Position numbers and translations under genes: made by a program. The notes beneath the pieces were generated by a model. The model ran no database searches and was not told where the DNA came from. It was given only the letters and a program-made list of their open reading frames with translations. This document shows, one piece after another, positions 17,001 to 24,743 of a DNA stretch of 35,119 nucleotides. This DNA comes from CAVZLD01 sp964522605 (GTDB lineage Bacteria > Planctomycetota > Planctomycetia > Pirellulales > Pirellulaceae): assembly GCA_964522605.1 (NCBI GenBank), contig CAZFWV010000035.1, forward strand, positions 1 through 35,119, given 5' to 3'. The first letter of the stretch is position 1, and each line of letters begins with the position of its first letter.

Positions 17001-18233
17001 CCGGGCCTGCAGAAACAGGACATCCTCGGACACGATCGGCTGGCTCAAAGAGCCACTCGACGATGCCGGACTCTGCGCCTGAGTCTTCTGGACTTCGGCC
17101 AGCTCTGCCTGGACCGTCCGCAATCGTGCGAGCTGCTGAGAGGCCGGGTTGGAACGCAGCCGGCGCTGAAGATCAAAACGTTGCGTCTCCAGCACCTGTC
17201 GGCGCTGTTGCAGTTGCTGGTAGTGGGCTCGATCGATTGCGACGATCTGCTGACCATCGGCCAGAAACGCCTGGTTCGCATGGACCGCCATCTGATGCGC
17301 CTGCAGTCGGTCTTCGATTCCCCCCGTGGACTGATCGAGAAACAGAACGAACTCTTCCCCTCCTAATGAAACGACCTGTCCGTCGATCAATTGCGCCGAC
17401 GAACCGCCCACCTGCTTGCCGCCTCCCGGCTGTTTGTGGACGAGTTCACCCGTGGCCCGCTCGAAAGCCGCGGGCAGGGTGCGTCCGGAAGGGACAAACA
17501 ACAGACGCTCGTTGGCCAACAGATAGCCTTGAGGAGTCAGATCATCGCGATCTGCACCGCGCTGGCTGATGCGGTCGTTCTTCCAGAGAATCTCACCGGT
17601 CTGGGCGTCGGCCGCACAAAGATAGACCGTATCGTGCGGAAATACTCCGGCCCCGAAATAGGCAACGTTCGCGTCAACCAGGACCCCGGTCCTTACGGGC
17701 CAGCGCGACGTCATTCGGCCACGTGCCAACACACGCTCGTCACGAGGACCCGCACGAAGCTTCCAGATCAACTCGCCCTGGTTGGCGTCAAAACAGTAGA
17801 CATAGCCGTCGTCGGATCCGACATACAGCCGATCATCGACAACGGTTGGTGCCAAACGAATCGGACCGTCTGTGATGTAGCTCCAGCGGGACTGACCGGT
17901 TGCCAGATCGACGCAGCGAAGGGTGTGATCGACGGAGGATCCAAAGTAAACCGAGTCTCCGACAACGGCCACATGGAACACATCGTCAAAACGCACGCGA
18001 TGGCGAAGCTGGAGCCCTTCAATCACTCGATCTCCGGGCCCTGGAAATGCGAGCTCGGGCGGCTGCACCGCTTGGTAAACCCAACGCAGTTGCAGCGGAG
18101 CCGAAAGGCGGTCGGGCGTCCAACCGGATCGCATCGCGTCTCGCCGATACGTCGGCCAATCCGTCGCCTCCGCTCCCCCCACAACTAGAATCAGCCAACA
18201 CCAGACGATCCATCCACCGCGCCACCAGCTCAT
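14058..18233 (-). CDS. Giant exported PQQ-type beta-propeller protein with coiled coil, methyltransferase-like and malectin-like domains
   Basis: This 1391-aa protein starts with a signal peptide (WIVWCWLILVVGGAEA, about 7-22). The ATG at 18233 has AGGAGG at ideal spacing, and the upstream open frame to 18386 is discounted. PQQ-type propeller repeats (such as LYVGSDDGYVYCFDANQGEL) occupy about 40-330. A Gln/Arg-rich coiled coil follows (about 334-444), then more propeller. A Rossmann-like segment lies at about 545-675 (ALVYGAEEGGLAYELA, then VYALEPD) and resembles a SAM-dependent methyltransferase. A second propeller spans about 690-1230. The end (about 1270-1391: DYTVRLHFAAP, GQRVFEVRLQGETV) looks like a malectin-type carbohydrate-binding domain. 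It probably acts in the periplasm or at the envelope. PQQ binding itself is not demonstrable, since many such propellers are BamB-like scaffolds. It lies 118 bases upstream of the URO-D gene on the same strand. Confidence 0.88.
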   Translation of the reverse strand: MSWWRGGWIVWCWLILVVGGAEATDWPTYRRDAMRSGWTPDRLSAPLQLRWVYQAVQPPELAFPGPGDRVIEGLQLRHRVRFDDVFHVAVVGDSVYFGSSVDHTLRCVDLATGQSRWSYITDGPIRLAPTVVDDRLYVGSDDGYVYCFDANQGELIWKLRAGPRDERVLARGRMTSRWPVRTGVLVDANVAYFGAGVFPHDTVYLCAADAQTGEILWKNDRISQRGADRDDLTPQGYLLANERLLFVPSGRTLPAAFERATGELVHKQPGGGKQVGGSSAQLIDGQVVSLGGEEFVLFLDQSTGGIEDRLQAHQMAVHANQAFLADGQQIVAIDRAHYQQLQQRRQVLETQRFDLQRRLRSNPASQQLARLRTVQAELAEVQKTQAQSPASSSGSLSQPIVSEDVLFLQARVALAVQAYEESRRQYEQQVQQLEQLQHEIDAALDGAVLWRRSLPHESELILAGDHLVAGGVGEVLLLDSETGETIWSQAVDGEVRGLAVADGHLLVSTTDGKIYAFGDATNPLEQAPAMVSNPLTDSISVEDDSNRFAVAAEEILERTKLRRGFALVYGAEEGGLAYELARQSELMVYALEPDLEKVRASRQMLLKAGLYGTRVVVDHWDLAHDPYPNYFANLIVAEQLLTRGELPEAPVEVARHLKPEGGSFCLGGVRSTDSSASEQTLAAIAQWLSATELPKEQLTIDPSENWICATRGSLPGVAYWTHQYGNSMNTACVDDQRIRGGVRILWYGDPGPSAMVNRHQGVTAPLSAQGRLFVQGEESVMAYDAYNGQFLWERKNPGAIRTGVYNNYEPGNLVIGDQWLFLVLQDHCLQMDAATGEEIRRFSIPEAKSHDEFEWGYVAYRNGRLFGTRTRRQLIAEEARRRGRPTETDSSDLVFAIDVATGQVLWSYQGQSVSHTTVAIDDQRVYFVNSSITSEQREQLLRQDKSELARLSGKERELAEERMKRIDAREAVALDIDSGKVLWSLPVDVTDCTGVGIGAGRLTLMATQGYVILCGANANGHYWEQFLAGDFERRRLVVLSAETGKTVWKRDANYRHRPLVVGDRIIAEPWAFYLHTGEQDVRTHPLTGLPSPWMFIRPGHHCGAISATPSTLFFRSGYTAYYDLREDSGTMHFGGHRLGCWINTIPANGLVMIPEASAGCACLFSLTATVVFEPEPQRQEWSVYTARGPTTPVQHMALNLGAPGDRRDSRGRLWLSYPRPASRAGLDLPLEIMPMSMFGSQGTFFHHNSDSQTVTGTDTDWVYCSGMAGITHCQIPVLGRKDAPADYTVRLHFAAPSSDLPGQRVFEVRLQGETVAKNFDIAARAGGPGRAFVLEESGVHVTRDLAIDLLPRTLRPNDRQQPILCGIELLRDGAEEILVKVASEDQDSSGR

Positions 18234-18558
18234 CAGATTCCTCCTCTTGCAAGTCGCCATCGCCTTCAACGCGGCGATGGACCGGATCACCGGAAGAGGC
18301 GCTATTAGCTTGCCATCATTGTGCCATATCTTGCGTCGCAGGGGCACACGAAACGCACTTTTCTCAGACCGTCTGGCCTCGCACACAGTCGCGTAAACCA
18401 GAGCGTATTGCCCGAATACAGCGAATACAGAGGTCCCAACTCCTGAGGCCGTCGGCAGAACGTCTCTCCACTGCAGAGGCGGGCCTTAACGCGAAGCATG
18501 TCGAGGTAACCGCGCCGGTGGTCGGGCGGCTGAACTCACACGTCAAGCTGTATGCCGA
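18234..18558. other. Intergenic region upstream of the PQQ-protein gene
   Basis: These 325 bases separate the PQQ-protein start from the stop of the upstream PEP-CTERM gene, both on the minus strand. No supported gene or RNA was found. The only firm element is the AGGAGG ribosome-binding site just above 18233. A promoter for the PQQ gene is expected here but not identifiable by eye. Confidence 0.6.
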
Positions 18559-19317
18559 TCACGACAGGCGACGACGCAGTCTCGCCAGACCTAGCAGCCC
18601 AAGATTCAGCAGCATCAGGGAAGATGGCTCGGGAATCTGCACGATTTGAATCCCATTGACTGGCGCTCGAGAAAACCCTTCTCCCACACTTCCAGCAGCG
18701 GTCAAGTTGAAACCGGTGGAAGTCAGGTCCGAAAAGCGGACAAAGTTCGCCGCCGTGGCCCCTGCCATCAGGATGGGAGCAGTTGAGTCAGTTGATTCAA
18801 TAAAGGTGCCATTAAAATACGTATTCGCAGCATCACGCGCGTACCGTGTGATCGCCGTTCCACCAGTTGGAAGCAACGAGTATCTGCCTGTTCGATGATC
18901 TGCTCCGTTGGAGCCATCTAAGTAAACGAAAACAGTGTACCCAGTCAGAACGTAGGAATTGGGAATGTTTGTAACCGTGACGGTCGTCGTCGACGTATTG
19001 CTTGTATCGAGATAGCCGTACATCATTCGTCGATTCCCTGGTGTATCGGTCTGGCCATCTTGAACCTGATAAAGGTTGTTGGATGTCCAACTCACGCTCG
19101 TGGTCGTCGGCAAACCAGAATCATCCATTAGATTCGACTGAGAACCAAATGCTCCAGGAAAACTGTTCCAGTTCTGCTGCGGGACGTATCCTGCATTTTC
19201 GCTCGGGTTCATCGTCGACTGGAAGTAAACGCCAAAATCAACTGCGATGGAAGCGCCAGGTACGGAACCCGGGAGGATCAGGCAGAGAGTCGACAACGAA
19301 ACTGCTGAAATCTTCAT
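18559..19317 (-). CDS. PEP-CTERM exported protein of unknown function
   Basis: This 252-aa protein has a signal peptide (SAVSLSTLCLILPGSVPGASIA, within residues 4-25). The C-terminal PEP-CTERM sorting signal consists of IPEPSS, a short hydrophobic helix (LMLLNLGLLGLA) and the basic tail RLRRRLS. In other bacteria this signal is processed by an exosortase, which anchors or releases the protein at the cell surface. The body is rich in Thr, Ser, Asn and Gly (TSNTSTTTVTVTNIPNSYVL), like an extracellular beta-sandwich, but has no recognised enzyme motif. The ATG at 19317 follows GGGTGG and overlaps the stop of the upstream FGE-like gene (ATGA at 19314-19317), so the two are probably translated together. 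No exosortase gene is in the window. Confidence 0.85.
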   Translation of the reverse strand: MKISAVSLSTLCLILPGSVPGASIAVDFGVYFQSTMNPSENAGYVPQQNWNSFPGAFGSQSNLMDDSGLPTTTSVSWTSNNLYQVQDGQTDTPGNRRMMYGYLDTSNTSTTTVTVTNIPNSYVLTGYTVFVYLDGSNGADHRTGRYSLLPTGGTAITRYARDAANTYFNGTFIESTDSTAPILMAGATAANFVRFSDLTSTGFNLTAAGSVGEGFSRAPVNGIQIVQIPEPSSLMLLNLGLLGLARLRRRLS

Positions 19318-20672
19318 TTCACCACCCTTGCCTCGACTTTCCGAAGCGACAAGCAGCCCCCGCTGGCTACCAGACACAATACCCACGCGGCCGGCTCCGG
19401 AACCGCTGGCGCATCCTGCCGCGATCCAATCTCGTAGCCGCCGTCAATTAATGCTGTGACAAGGTCCCCGGTGCCGAAGATACCGTCGCCGTTCCAGTCG
19501 CCCTCGGACCAGCAGGCCTCCTGTTGAGTCTCGTACTTGCCGATGCCAAGCACTTGGACGAGGTCGCGAATGTTGAATTCACCGTTGACGTCAGCGTCGC
19601 CAAAATACGTATTGGCCAGACGATGCACCCAGTACTCGCGGTCGTCTTGAGTGATGAGGCCATCGCCCGTAACATCGAATTCCGTGCGTGGCTCCCAAGT
19701 GAGCATGTCGATGTCTCCAGCGTCCAGAACGCCGTTGTTATTGAAGTCGCCCACGAGACTTGGCTCAGGGATGCTGGCAACGCGGAAACCGGTACGGCTG
19801 TCCTCGTCCGAAGGGGGGCCGAGGACGCGGGCCGAGGAGGTCATCATACTGGGCCCCGTGAACAAGTGGCCGCCACGCAAACCACGCCAAGACGCGGGAT
19901 CATCATTCGTCAAGTCCCACTCCGTTTCCTCCCACTCGATGACATTGCCGCCCAAGCCCATCACGGCGTAAGGACTCAGACCGCCTGCCTGCGTAATCTC
20001 TGCAGGATCGTCTTCTAAATCTCGATAATAAACCGCGGTATTCGGGTCAGTGCCCCGAGCAACGGCCCGGGGCACCGTATCGTTCCCTGTGGGATAGTCC
20101 CAATAGCCGCCAGCACCACCGTTGGCTGAGGGGTCGTAGTAGGCCGCCTTGTACCACTCATGAACGCTGGGCAGAAAATAGTGGGACTGGCTGTTGCGGA
20201 ACGGATTGCCGGCGTCAAAACCGGGGTCGCCGTCGACCCAAAGTTCGATGTTTGCGGTTGCGTCGTAGCCTGCCTCACCCGGCTGTGTGCTGAACTTGTA
20301 GGCCGCCGGAAATCCCTGGCTCATGTTCAGCCAGTTGGTGAACCGTGCCGCCTCGTTCCAGCTCACGCCCGAGGCAGGCATATCCGCCACGGGAAATGCG
20401 GCGTGCAACGTAATCTCCAAGTCGCCTTCGGCGTTAGCCTTCTCGACCATGTCCCGACTGATCTCGTACTTGCCAATTCGGTAAACGTAATCGACTGAGC
20501 CAGCGGGATCCGGGGCACCGGTCGTGTCGGCGGCGTTGCCGGGGCTGCCAATCGTGACGAACTCAATTTCGAATTGGTTCGCACCACTGCCAAAGGGGTC
20601 CGCAGTGGCTTGAGTACAGACGCACATCAGCATCAGCGCAAAAGATAGGATTGCCGAAGTAGGCATCTTCAT
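19314..20672 (-). CDS. FGE-sulfatase-fold (SUMF1-like) exported protein with dockerin repeats and PEP-type tail
   Basis: This 452-aa protein has a signal peptide (about 1-24, ending TQATA). The C-type-lectin-like FGE/SUMF1 fold (about 30-300) is recognised from YRIGKYEISRDM, MPASGVSWNEAARFTNWL, FLPSVHEWYKAAYY, GGNVIEWEE, LRGGHLF and TGFRVASIPEPS. True formylglycine-generating enzymes carry an active-site Cys pair just after RGGS; here that stretch (GHLFTGPSMMTSSARV) has none, so sulfatase activation is unlikely. Dockerin-type calcium loops follow (about 305-410: GDFNNNGVLDAGDI, GDADVNGEFNIRDL, GDWNGDGIFGTGDL). The end has VPEPAAW, a hydrophobic stretch and a basic tail, like a PEP-CTERM signal. 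The ATG at 20672 was chosen over 20666; neither has a clear ribosome-binding site. The stop overlaps the next PEP-CTERM gene. Confidence 0.86.
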   Translation of the reverse strand: MKMPTSAILSFALMLMCVCTQATADPFGSGANQFEIEFVTIGSPGNAADTTGAPDPAGSVDYVYRIGKYEISRDMVEKANAEGDLEITLHAAFPVADMPASGVSWNEAARFTNWLNMSQGFPAAYKFSTQPGEAGYDATANIELWVDGDPGFDAGNPFRNSQSHYFLPSVHEWYKAAYYDPSANGGAGGYWDYPTGNDTVPRAVARGTDPNTAVYYRDLEDDPAEITQAGGLSPYAVMGLGGNVIEWEETEWDLTNDDPASWRGLRGGHLFTGPSMMTSSARVLGPPSDEDSRTGFRVASIPEPSLVGDFNNNGVLDAGDIDMLTWEPRTEFDVTGDGLITQDDREYWVHRLANTYFGDADVNGEFNIRDLVQVLGIGKYETQQEACWSEGDWNGDGIFGTGDLVTALIDGGYEIGSRQDAPAVPEPAAWVLCLVASGGCLSLRKVEARVVK

Positions 20673-21201
20673 CAGTCGGCATCCCACAGGTGGCGGCGCA
20701 GCATCAACGCCACCATCATCCGCGCTCCGCGACCGCAATTCAGTCGCAGAAAGCCGTAGACGATGGTGGCGTCTTCATCAGCTGCCCCGAATAGTGTTGA
20801 GACTGTTTCTATTGTGGAGCGATTCGATCTTCGAAGTCAATGAAATTCACCAGGGCGAGAAGCGAAAGACGCTGATTATCATCCGGCGTCGACGTCCATT
20901 GGATGAGAGTGCAGTATTTGTGAATCACCATCGTGTACGCATTTAATGACGGCGGCGCCGCCCTTGATCCAGGACGGCCAACGAAAGTCCGACATTTCTC
21001 CGTTTCGCGACGCCTACTGAGGACCTTTGATCGCGCCGCATTGAATAATACCCAGCTTAAGCATCTGTTTTCTCCCTGCGTGAGTCGGTTACGGAAGACG
21101 TTCAGCTGCTGGAGGTGAACTTAACCGATGGAAAGTCGGACTTGGGCAGTGACCCAGAAAGGACTCACGACGCTTCGCCGCAAACCCTTGATGAAAGTCA
21201 G
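20673..21201. other. Intergenic region between the FGE-like gene and tRNA-Leu
   Basis: No supported gene was found in these 529 bases. There is an 11-bp inverted repeat (ACGCCACCATC at 20707-20717 and GATGGTGGCGT at 20762-20772) that could form a hairpin in the leader of the FGE-like gene. A 40-codon minus-strand frame at 20810-20931 has no ribosome-binding site and is not called as a gene. Confidence 0.6.
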
Positions 21202-21286
<85 letters not shown>

Positions 21287-21288
21287 GC

Positions 21289-21388
21289 NNNNNNNNNNNN
21301 NNNNNNNNNNNNNNNNNNNNNNNNNNNNNNNNNNNNNNNNNNNNNNNNNNNNNNNNNNNNNNNNNNNNNNNNNNNNNNNNNNNNNNNN
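21289..21388. other. Scaffold gap of 100 N
   Basis: Exactly 100 undetermined bases, the conventional length for a scaffold join of unknown size. It separates tRNA-Leu from the 3' end of the DUF1571 gene, so the true distance and any intervening gene are unknown. Confidence 0.99.
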
Positions 21389-22167
21389 GCATCCGTCAGC
21401 CCGACATTGATCCGGACCTTGGTGTACGTAAACTCGCCCAACAGATCCGGCTTCGAGTCGGGCGTCTTCGGCCAGTCGTAGGATTCCACTCGAGCCGGCA
21501 ACCGATGTTCGTTGTCGACGAACAGGCGAGCGCGATAGAAATCCAGACCCGCCTGTCGCTCGGGGTGCGTGATCTGCACGTACGTACATGCCCGACCATT
21601 GATGGCCGCATCTTCCACAACCTCGACCTGGGTGTTCGCCCCCGTGGGATCGGCCTCCATGTGGTCCTTCACCTGTCGGATGATCTCACCGACCATCGTG
21701 TCCAGTCCCATGTGCGTAATCTGCATCAGGCTTTCCGTCTGAGCCAATTCGCTCTCTGGATCGACGTTGACGGTGACAAACGAGAAGCGGGGTCCACCGC
21801 GACGAACGGCCAACTGTCCATCATTCTGCCCTTGCACGTACAAGACGAGGCGATCCTTCACTTCGCGCGGTGCCAGAAAATGCATGCGAACTGCCATAGG
21901 GATCTCCCGACCAGGCCGTTGCTGTGCCGCCCGAACCTTAACGTCGATGAAGCGATGCGGTTGGAGCACCTTGTTGATGCGCTCGCGCTTGACCAACAAG
22001 CAGGTGTAGTCGCGAATCGAGGAGCGGATCTCCTGCTCCCGTTTTTCCGCCAACAGCACGATTCTCTGCAGCGGATGCTCAGCCGGTTCCGACTCCACCG
22101 CAATGACGAGGGGCGGAAACGCAAGCGTCAGAATCAATGACAGCGGCAAGGCGATTTCTTGTTGCAT
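21389..22167 (-). CDS. DUF1571 family exported protein, 3' end lost in scaffold gap
   Basis: The first 259 codons are present. An N-terminal signal peptide (MQQEIALPLSLILTLAF) is followed by the DUF1571 pattern: IRDYTCLLVKRERI, RMHFLAPREVKDR, MGLDTMVGEIIRQ, YVQITHPERQ, FDY-like FYRARLFVDNEHRLPARVE, then GEFTYTKVRINVGLTD at the gap edge. DUF1571 is an uncharacterised, mainly planctomycete family with a lipoprotein-carrier-like beta fold; its role is not known. The ATG at 22167 follows GGAGGAA at good spacing, which rules out the longer frame to 22200. The family usually ends shortly after this last motif, so only a short tail is likely missing. It diverges from the GlmU-like gene. Confidence 0.87.
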
Positions 22168-22575
22168 GCGTTCGATTCCTCCTTCGCTTAGAACCTGCAC
22201 GACGCGGGCCAGTCATTCGTCCCAGGCCGGGACGCGAAGGCAAGATAACACGGATGGGCCTGATCGCCGAGATCAACTCGATCGGCATCTCCAAGTGCCG
22301 GTGCACATTAGCGACTGCCGATCTGATCTGCCTTCCGAACGGGCCAGGGGAGAATCTGCAGACGTCCGTCGGACTGACCCGTAGAATCGACTCAGCCGCT
22401 CCGCGGGAGGGCCTCGCGTCGTAGACTCGTCTACCAAGCTACGTTTGATGGATGCGAAAGACCGATTCCGGCCGGTTTTTCCTAACTTTTCGTCGGCAGG
22501 AAGCCGGTTCCGCGAGGAAGATCGCATTGGCTGCGCCGCGGATGGAAGTCGGTCGAGGCGGGATAGGACTGAATC
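22168..22575. other. Divergent intergenic region between DUF1571 and GlmU-like genes
   Basis: These 408 bases lie between two divergent starts and must carry promoters for both directions. No additional gene, tRNA or long repeat was recognised. A short AGGA near 22567 is the probable ribosome-binding site for the plus-strand gene; a minus-strand GGAGGAA serves DUF1571. Confidence 0.6.
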
Positions 22576-23820
22576 ATGCGGATTGTCGTCTTTGAAGACA
22601 CTCACGTTGCCCAGCTGTACCCGATGACGCTCGGTCGCGCGGCCTACACGATTCGTTGTGGGGGTGAGAATCTCGCGTTCTGGATTGAGCGCATGGGAGG
22701 CCAAGTCAGCGGTCTCGTGCGGCCCTACCTGCGGGCATGGCAGGCCGCCACGTTTCCGAATTGGGACGAACATCCCCCACGGGGCGAAGCGACCCTGCTG
22801 GTCAACGCGCGGCTGGTCCCCTCGCCGCACACCTTTGACGTTCTGCGTCGTCTGTATCATCGCGGCGATTTTGGACAATTGCAGTCGATGAATCAGCTCG
22901 CCGCAGCCGTGCTGCCTGCCGAGATCCTTCCGCCGACCGCGCCCTGGGATGGGGAATCGATGCGACAGTTCGTACAGGGTCCGAACTTCGCCGCGTTGCC
23001 CCGATTTGAAGAGGACCTCGCGCTGATCTCATATCCCCACGAGATTCTCTCCTGGCATCTGGCCACGCTGGCCGACAGTCTGAATTTCCGCATCGCACAG
23101 GGCCATTATCGGGAGCTGCGTGACGGCGTCTTCGTCGCCCATGGGGTCCAGTGGCACGAGTGGGTCCACACGGACACATCCCAGGGGCCGATTGTGGTGG
23201 ATGAACAGGCGTCCGTCCGCCCGTTCGCCTGTCTGAGCGGTCCGATCCTGATTGGAGCCCAATCCCGAGTCCATGAGCACGCGTCGATCCGGCCGGGAGT
23301 TGCCCTCGGCCCCGCATGTAAGATCGGGGGCGAGATCGAAGCCAGTGTGCTAGAAGAATTCGCGAACAAACAGCATTTCGGCTTCCTGGGACATTCCTAC
23401 CTGGGTGCCTGGGTCAATCTCGGAGCCGGAACGAGCAACAGCAACTTGAAGAACACGTACGGTTCCGTTCGCGTCGAGATGGAAGGCCGGAAGATGGACA
23501 GCGGACTGCAACTGCTGGGCTGTCTGGTCGGTGATTACACGAAGACCGCAATCCATACCAGCATCTTCACGGGCAAGATTTTGGGAGCCTGCAGCATGAT
23601 CTATGGCATGGTGACGACGAATGTTGCCAGCTTCGTCAATCACGCCCAATCACTGGGCCAAATCACAGATCTGCCGCCCGCGATTGTTGCCGAGACTCAA
23701 CGACGCGTCTTTCAGCGGCGCGGGATTGCTCAAGAGCCCTGGCACATTCAGCTGCTCCGCGACATGTACCAACAGGTGGCAGGTGATCGACAACTAGCCG
23801 ATCGGCCTCTTTCTTTATAA
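22576..23820 (+). CDS. GlmU-like sugar nucleotidyltransferase / acyltransferase (alternative bacterial GlmU type)
   Basis: This 414-aa cytoplasmic protein has an N-terminal part (about 1-190) opening RIVVFEDTHVAQLYPMTLGR, the start of a distinct GlmU-like nucleotidyltransferase group. The C-terminal part (about 195-400) is a left-handed beta-helix made of hexapeptide repeats (VVDEQASVRPFACLSG, IGAQSRVHEHASIRPG), with NKQHFGFLGHSYLG and NLGAGTSNSNLKNTYG matching the GlmU acetyltransferase active-site region. By analogy it would make UDP-N-acetylglucosamine or a related nucleotide sugar for envelope polymers. It lacks the classical GlmU N-terminal motif LAAGxGTRM, so substrate specificity is uncertain. 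metF follows after 9 bases on the same strand. Confidence 0.85.
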   Translation: MRIVVFEDTHVAQLYPMTLGRAAYTIRCGGENLAFWIERMGGQVSGLVRPYLRAWQAATFPNWDEHPPRGEATLLVNARLVPSPHTFDVLRRLYHRGDFGQLQSMNQLAAAVLPAEILPPTAPWDGESMRQFVQGPNFAALPRFEEDLALISYPHEILSWHLATLADSLNFRIAQGHYRELRDGVFVAHGVQWHEWVHTDTSQGPIVVDEQASVRPFACLSGPILIGAQSRVHEHASIRPGVALGPACKIGGEIEASVLEEFANKQHFGFLGHSYLGAWVNLGAGTSNSNLKNTYGSVRVEMEGRKMDSGLQLLGCLVGDYTKTAIHTSIFTGKILGACSMIYGMVTTNVASFVNHAQSLGQITDLPPAIVAETQRRVFQRRGIAQEPWHIQLLRDMYQQVAGDRQLADRPLSL

Positions 23821-23829
23821 AGTACCCCG

Positions 23830-24720
23830 ATGCGAATCAGCCAAGCCTACGGACCCGAGCGGTTCGGATTATCATTCGAGTTTTTTCCGCCCAAAACGGA
23901 TGCAGGATGCGTGGCACTGTACGAACAGGTCGCCGCGTTGATGGCCTTTCGACCCAGTTACGTGACCTGCACCTACGGGGCAGGCGGCACAACTCGTGAT
24001 CGAACGCTGGAGGTCGTCCAGGCGGTTAAGGAACGTTTTCACGTTCCGGTCGCCTCCCATCTCACGTGTGTTGGATCCACGGTCGCCGACCTGCGTCAGT
24101 ACTTGCTGCGTGCGTGCGACGGCCGGATCGACAATATTGTCGCGTTGCGCGGAGACCCACCGCGCGGGGCGAGTGAATTCCAGCCTATGGAAGGTGGGTT
24201 GCGTTACGCAAATCAGCTCGTCAGTCTGATTCGGGAAGAGTTCCCCCACTTCGGCATCGCGGTCGGCGGCTATCCCGAGACGCACCAGGAAGCGCCCAGT
24301 CCTGAAGTCGACCTGCAGAACCTGCGGCGAAAAGTCGACTGTGGTGCGGAGGTCGTCATTACGCAATTGTTCTACGACAACGCCGATTTCCTTCGATTCC
24401 GGGAACGCTGTCAGCAAGCGGGCATCCAGGTCCCGATCGTCCCGGGCCTGTTACCGATCACGAATCTGCATCAAGTGCAGCGGATTACCTCTCTTTGCCA
24501 CGCGCGCCTGCCGTCGGATCTGGTTCAGCGATTGTCGCAACAGGCGGATGAAGAGTGGCAGTTCTCGGTCGGCGTGGAATTCGCCGCCCGCCAATTGGAA
24601 CAACTTCTCGAGCACGAGATTCCCGGGGTTCACTTCTACGTGCTCAATAAGGCGCGTGCGACGAGCCAGATTCTGCAACAGGCCGGACTGTCCGAACGCC
24701 AGGATTCGACGCTCGGTTGA
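23830..24720 (+). CDS. metF: 5,10-methylenetetrahydrofolate reductase
   Basis: This 296-aa FAD-dependent TIM-barrel enzyme reduces 5,10-methylenetetrahydrofolate to 5-methyltetrahydrofolate, supplying methyl groups for methionine synthesis. The catalytic Glu lies in SFEFFPPKT (about 16-24). Also visible are YVTCTYGAGG, ASHLTC, the flavin-site motif VALRGDPP (around 110), and ITQLFYDNADF followed by VPIVPGLLPITN. Length matches the usual bacterial MetF. The start is 9 bases after the GlmU-like stop, suggesting co-transcription, although no strong ribosome-binding site is visible. The gene converges on the rpoD-type gene. Confidence 0.95.
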   Translation: MRISQAYGPERFGLSFEFFPPKTDAGCVALYEQVAALMAFRPSYVTCTYGAGGTTRDRTLEVVQAVKERFHVPVASHLTCVGSTVADLRQYLLRACDGRIDNIVALRGDPPRGASEFQPMEGGLRYANQLVSLIREEFPHFGIAVGGYPETHQEAPSPEVDLQNLRRKVDCGAEVVITQLFYDNADFLRFRERCQQAGIQVPIVPGLLPITNLHQVQRITSLCHARLPSDLVQRLSQQADEEWQFSVGVEFAARQLEQLLEHEIPGVHFYVLNKARATSQILQQAGLSERQDSTLG

Positions 24721-24743
24721 TCCGACCTATCGATCACGCCGTC

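Noticed and set aside
20810..20931. 40-codon minus-strand frame upstream of the FGE-like gene
   Set aside because: No ribosome-binding site and no recognised motif; too short to support alone.
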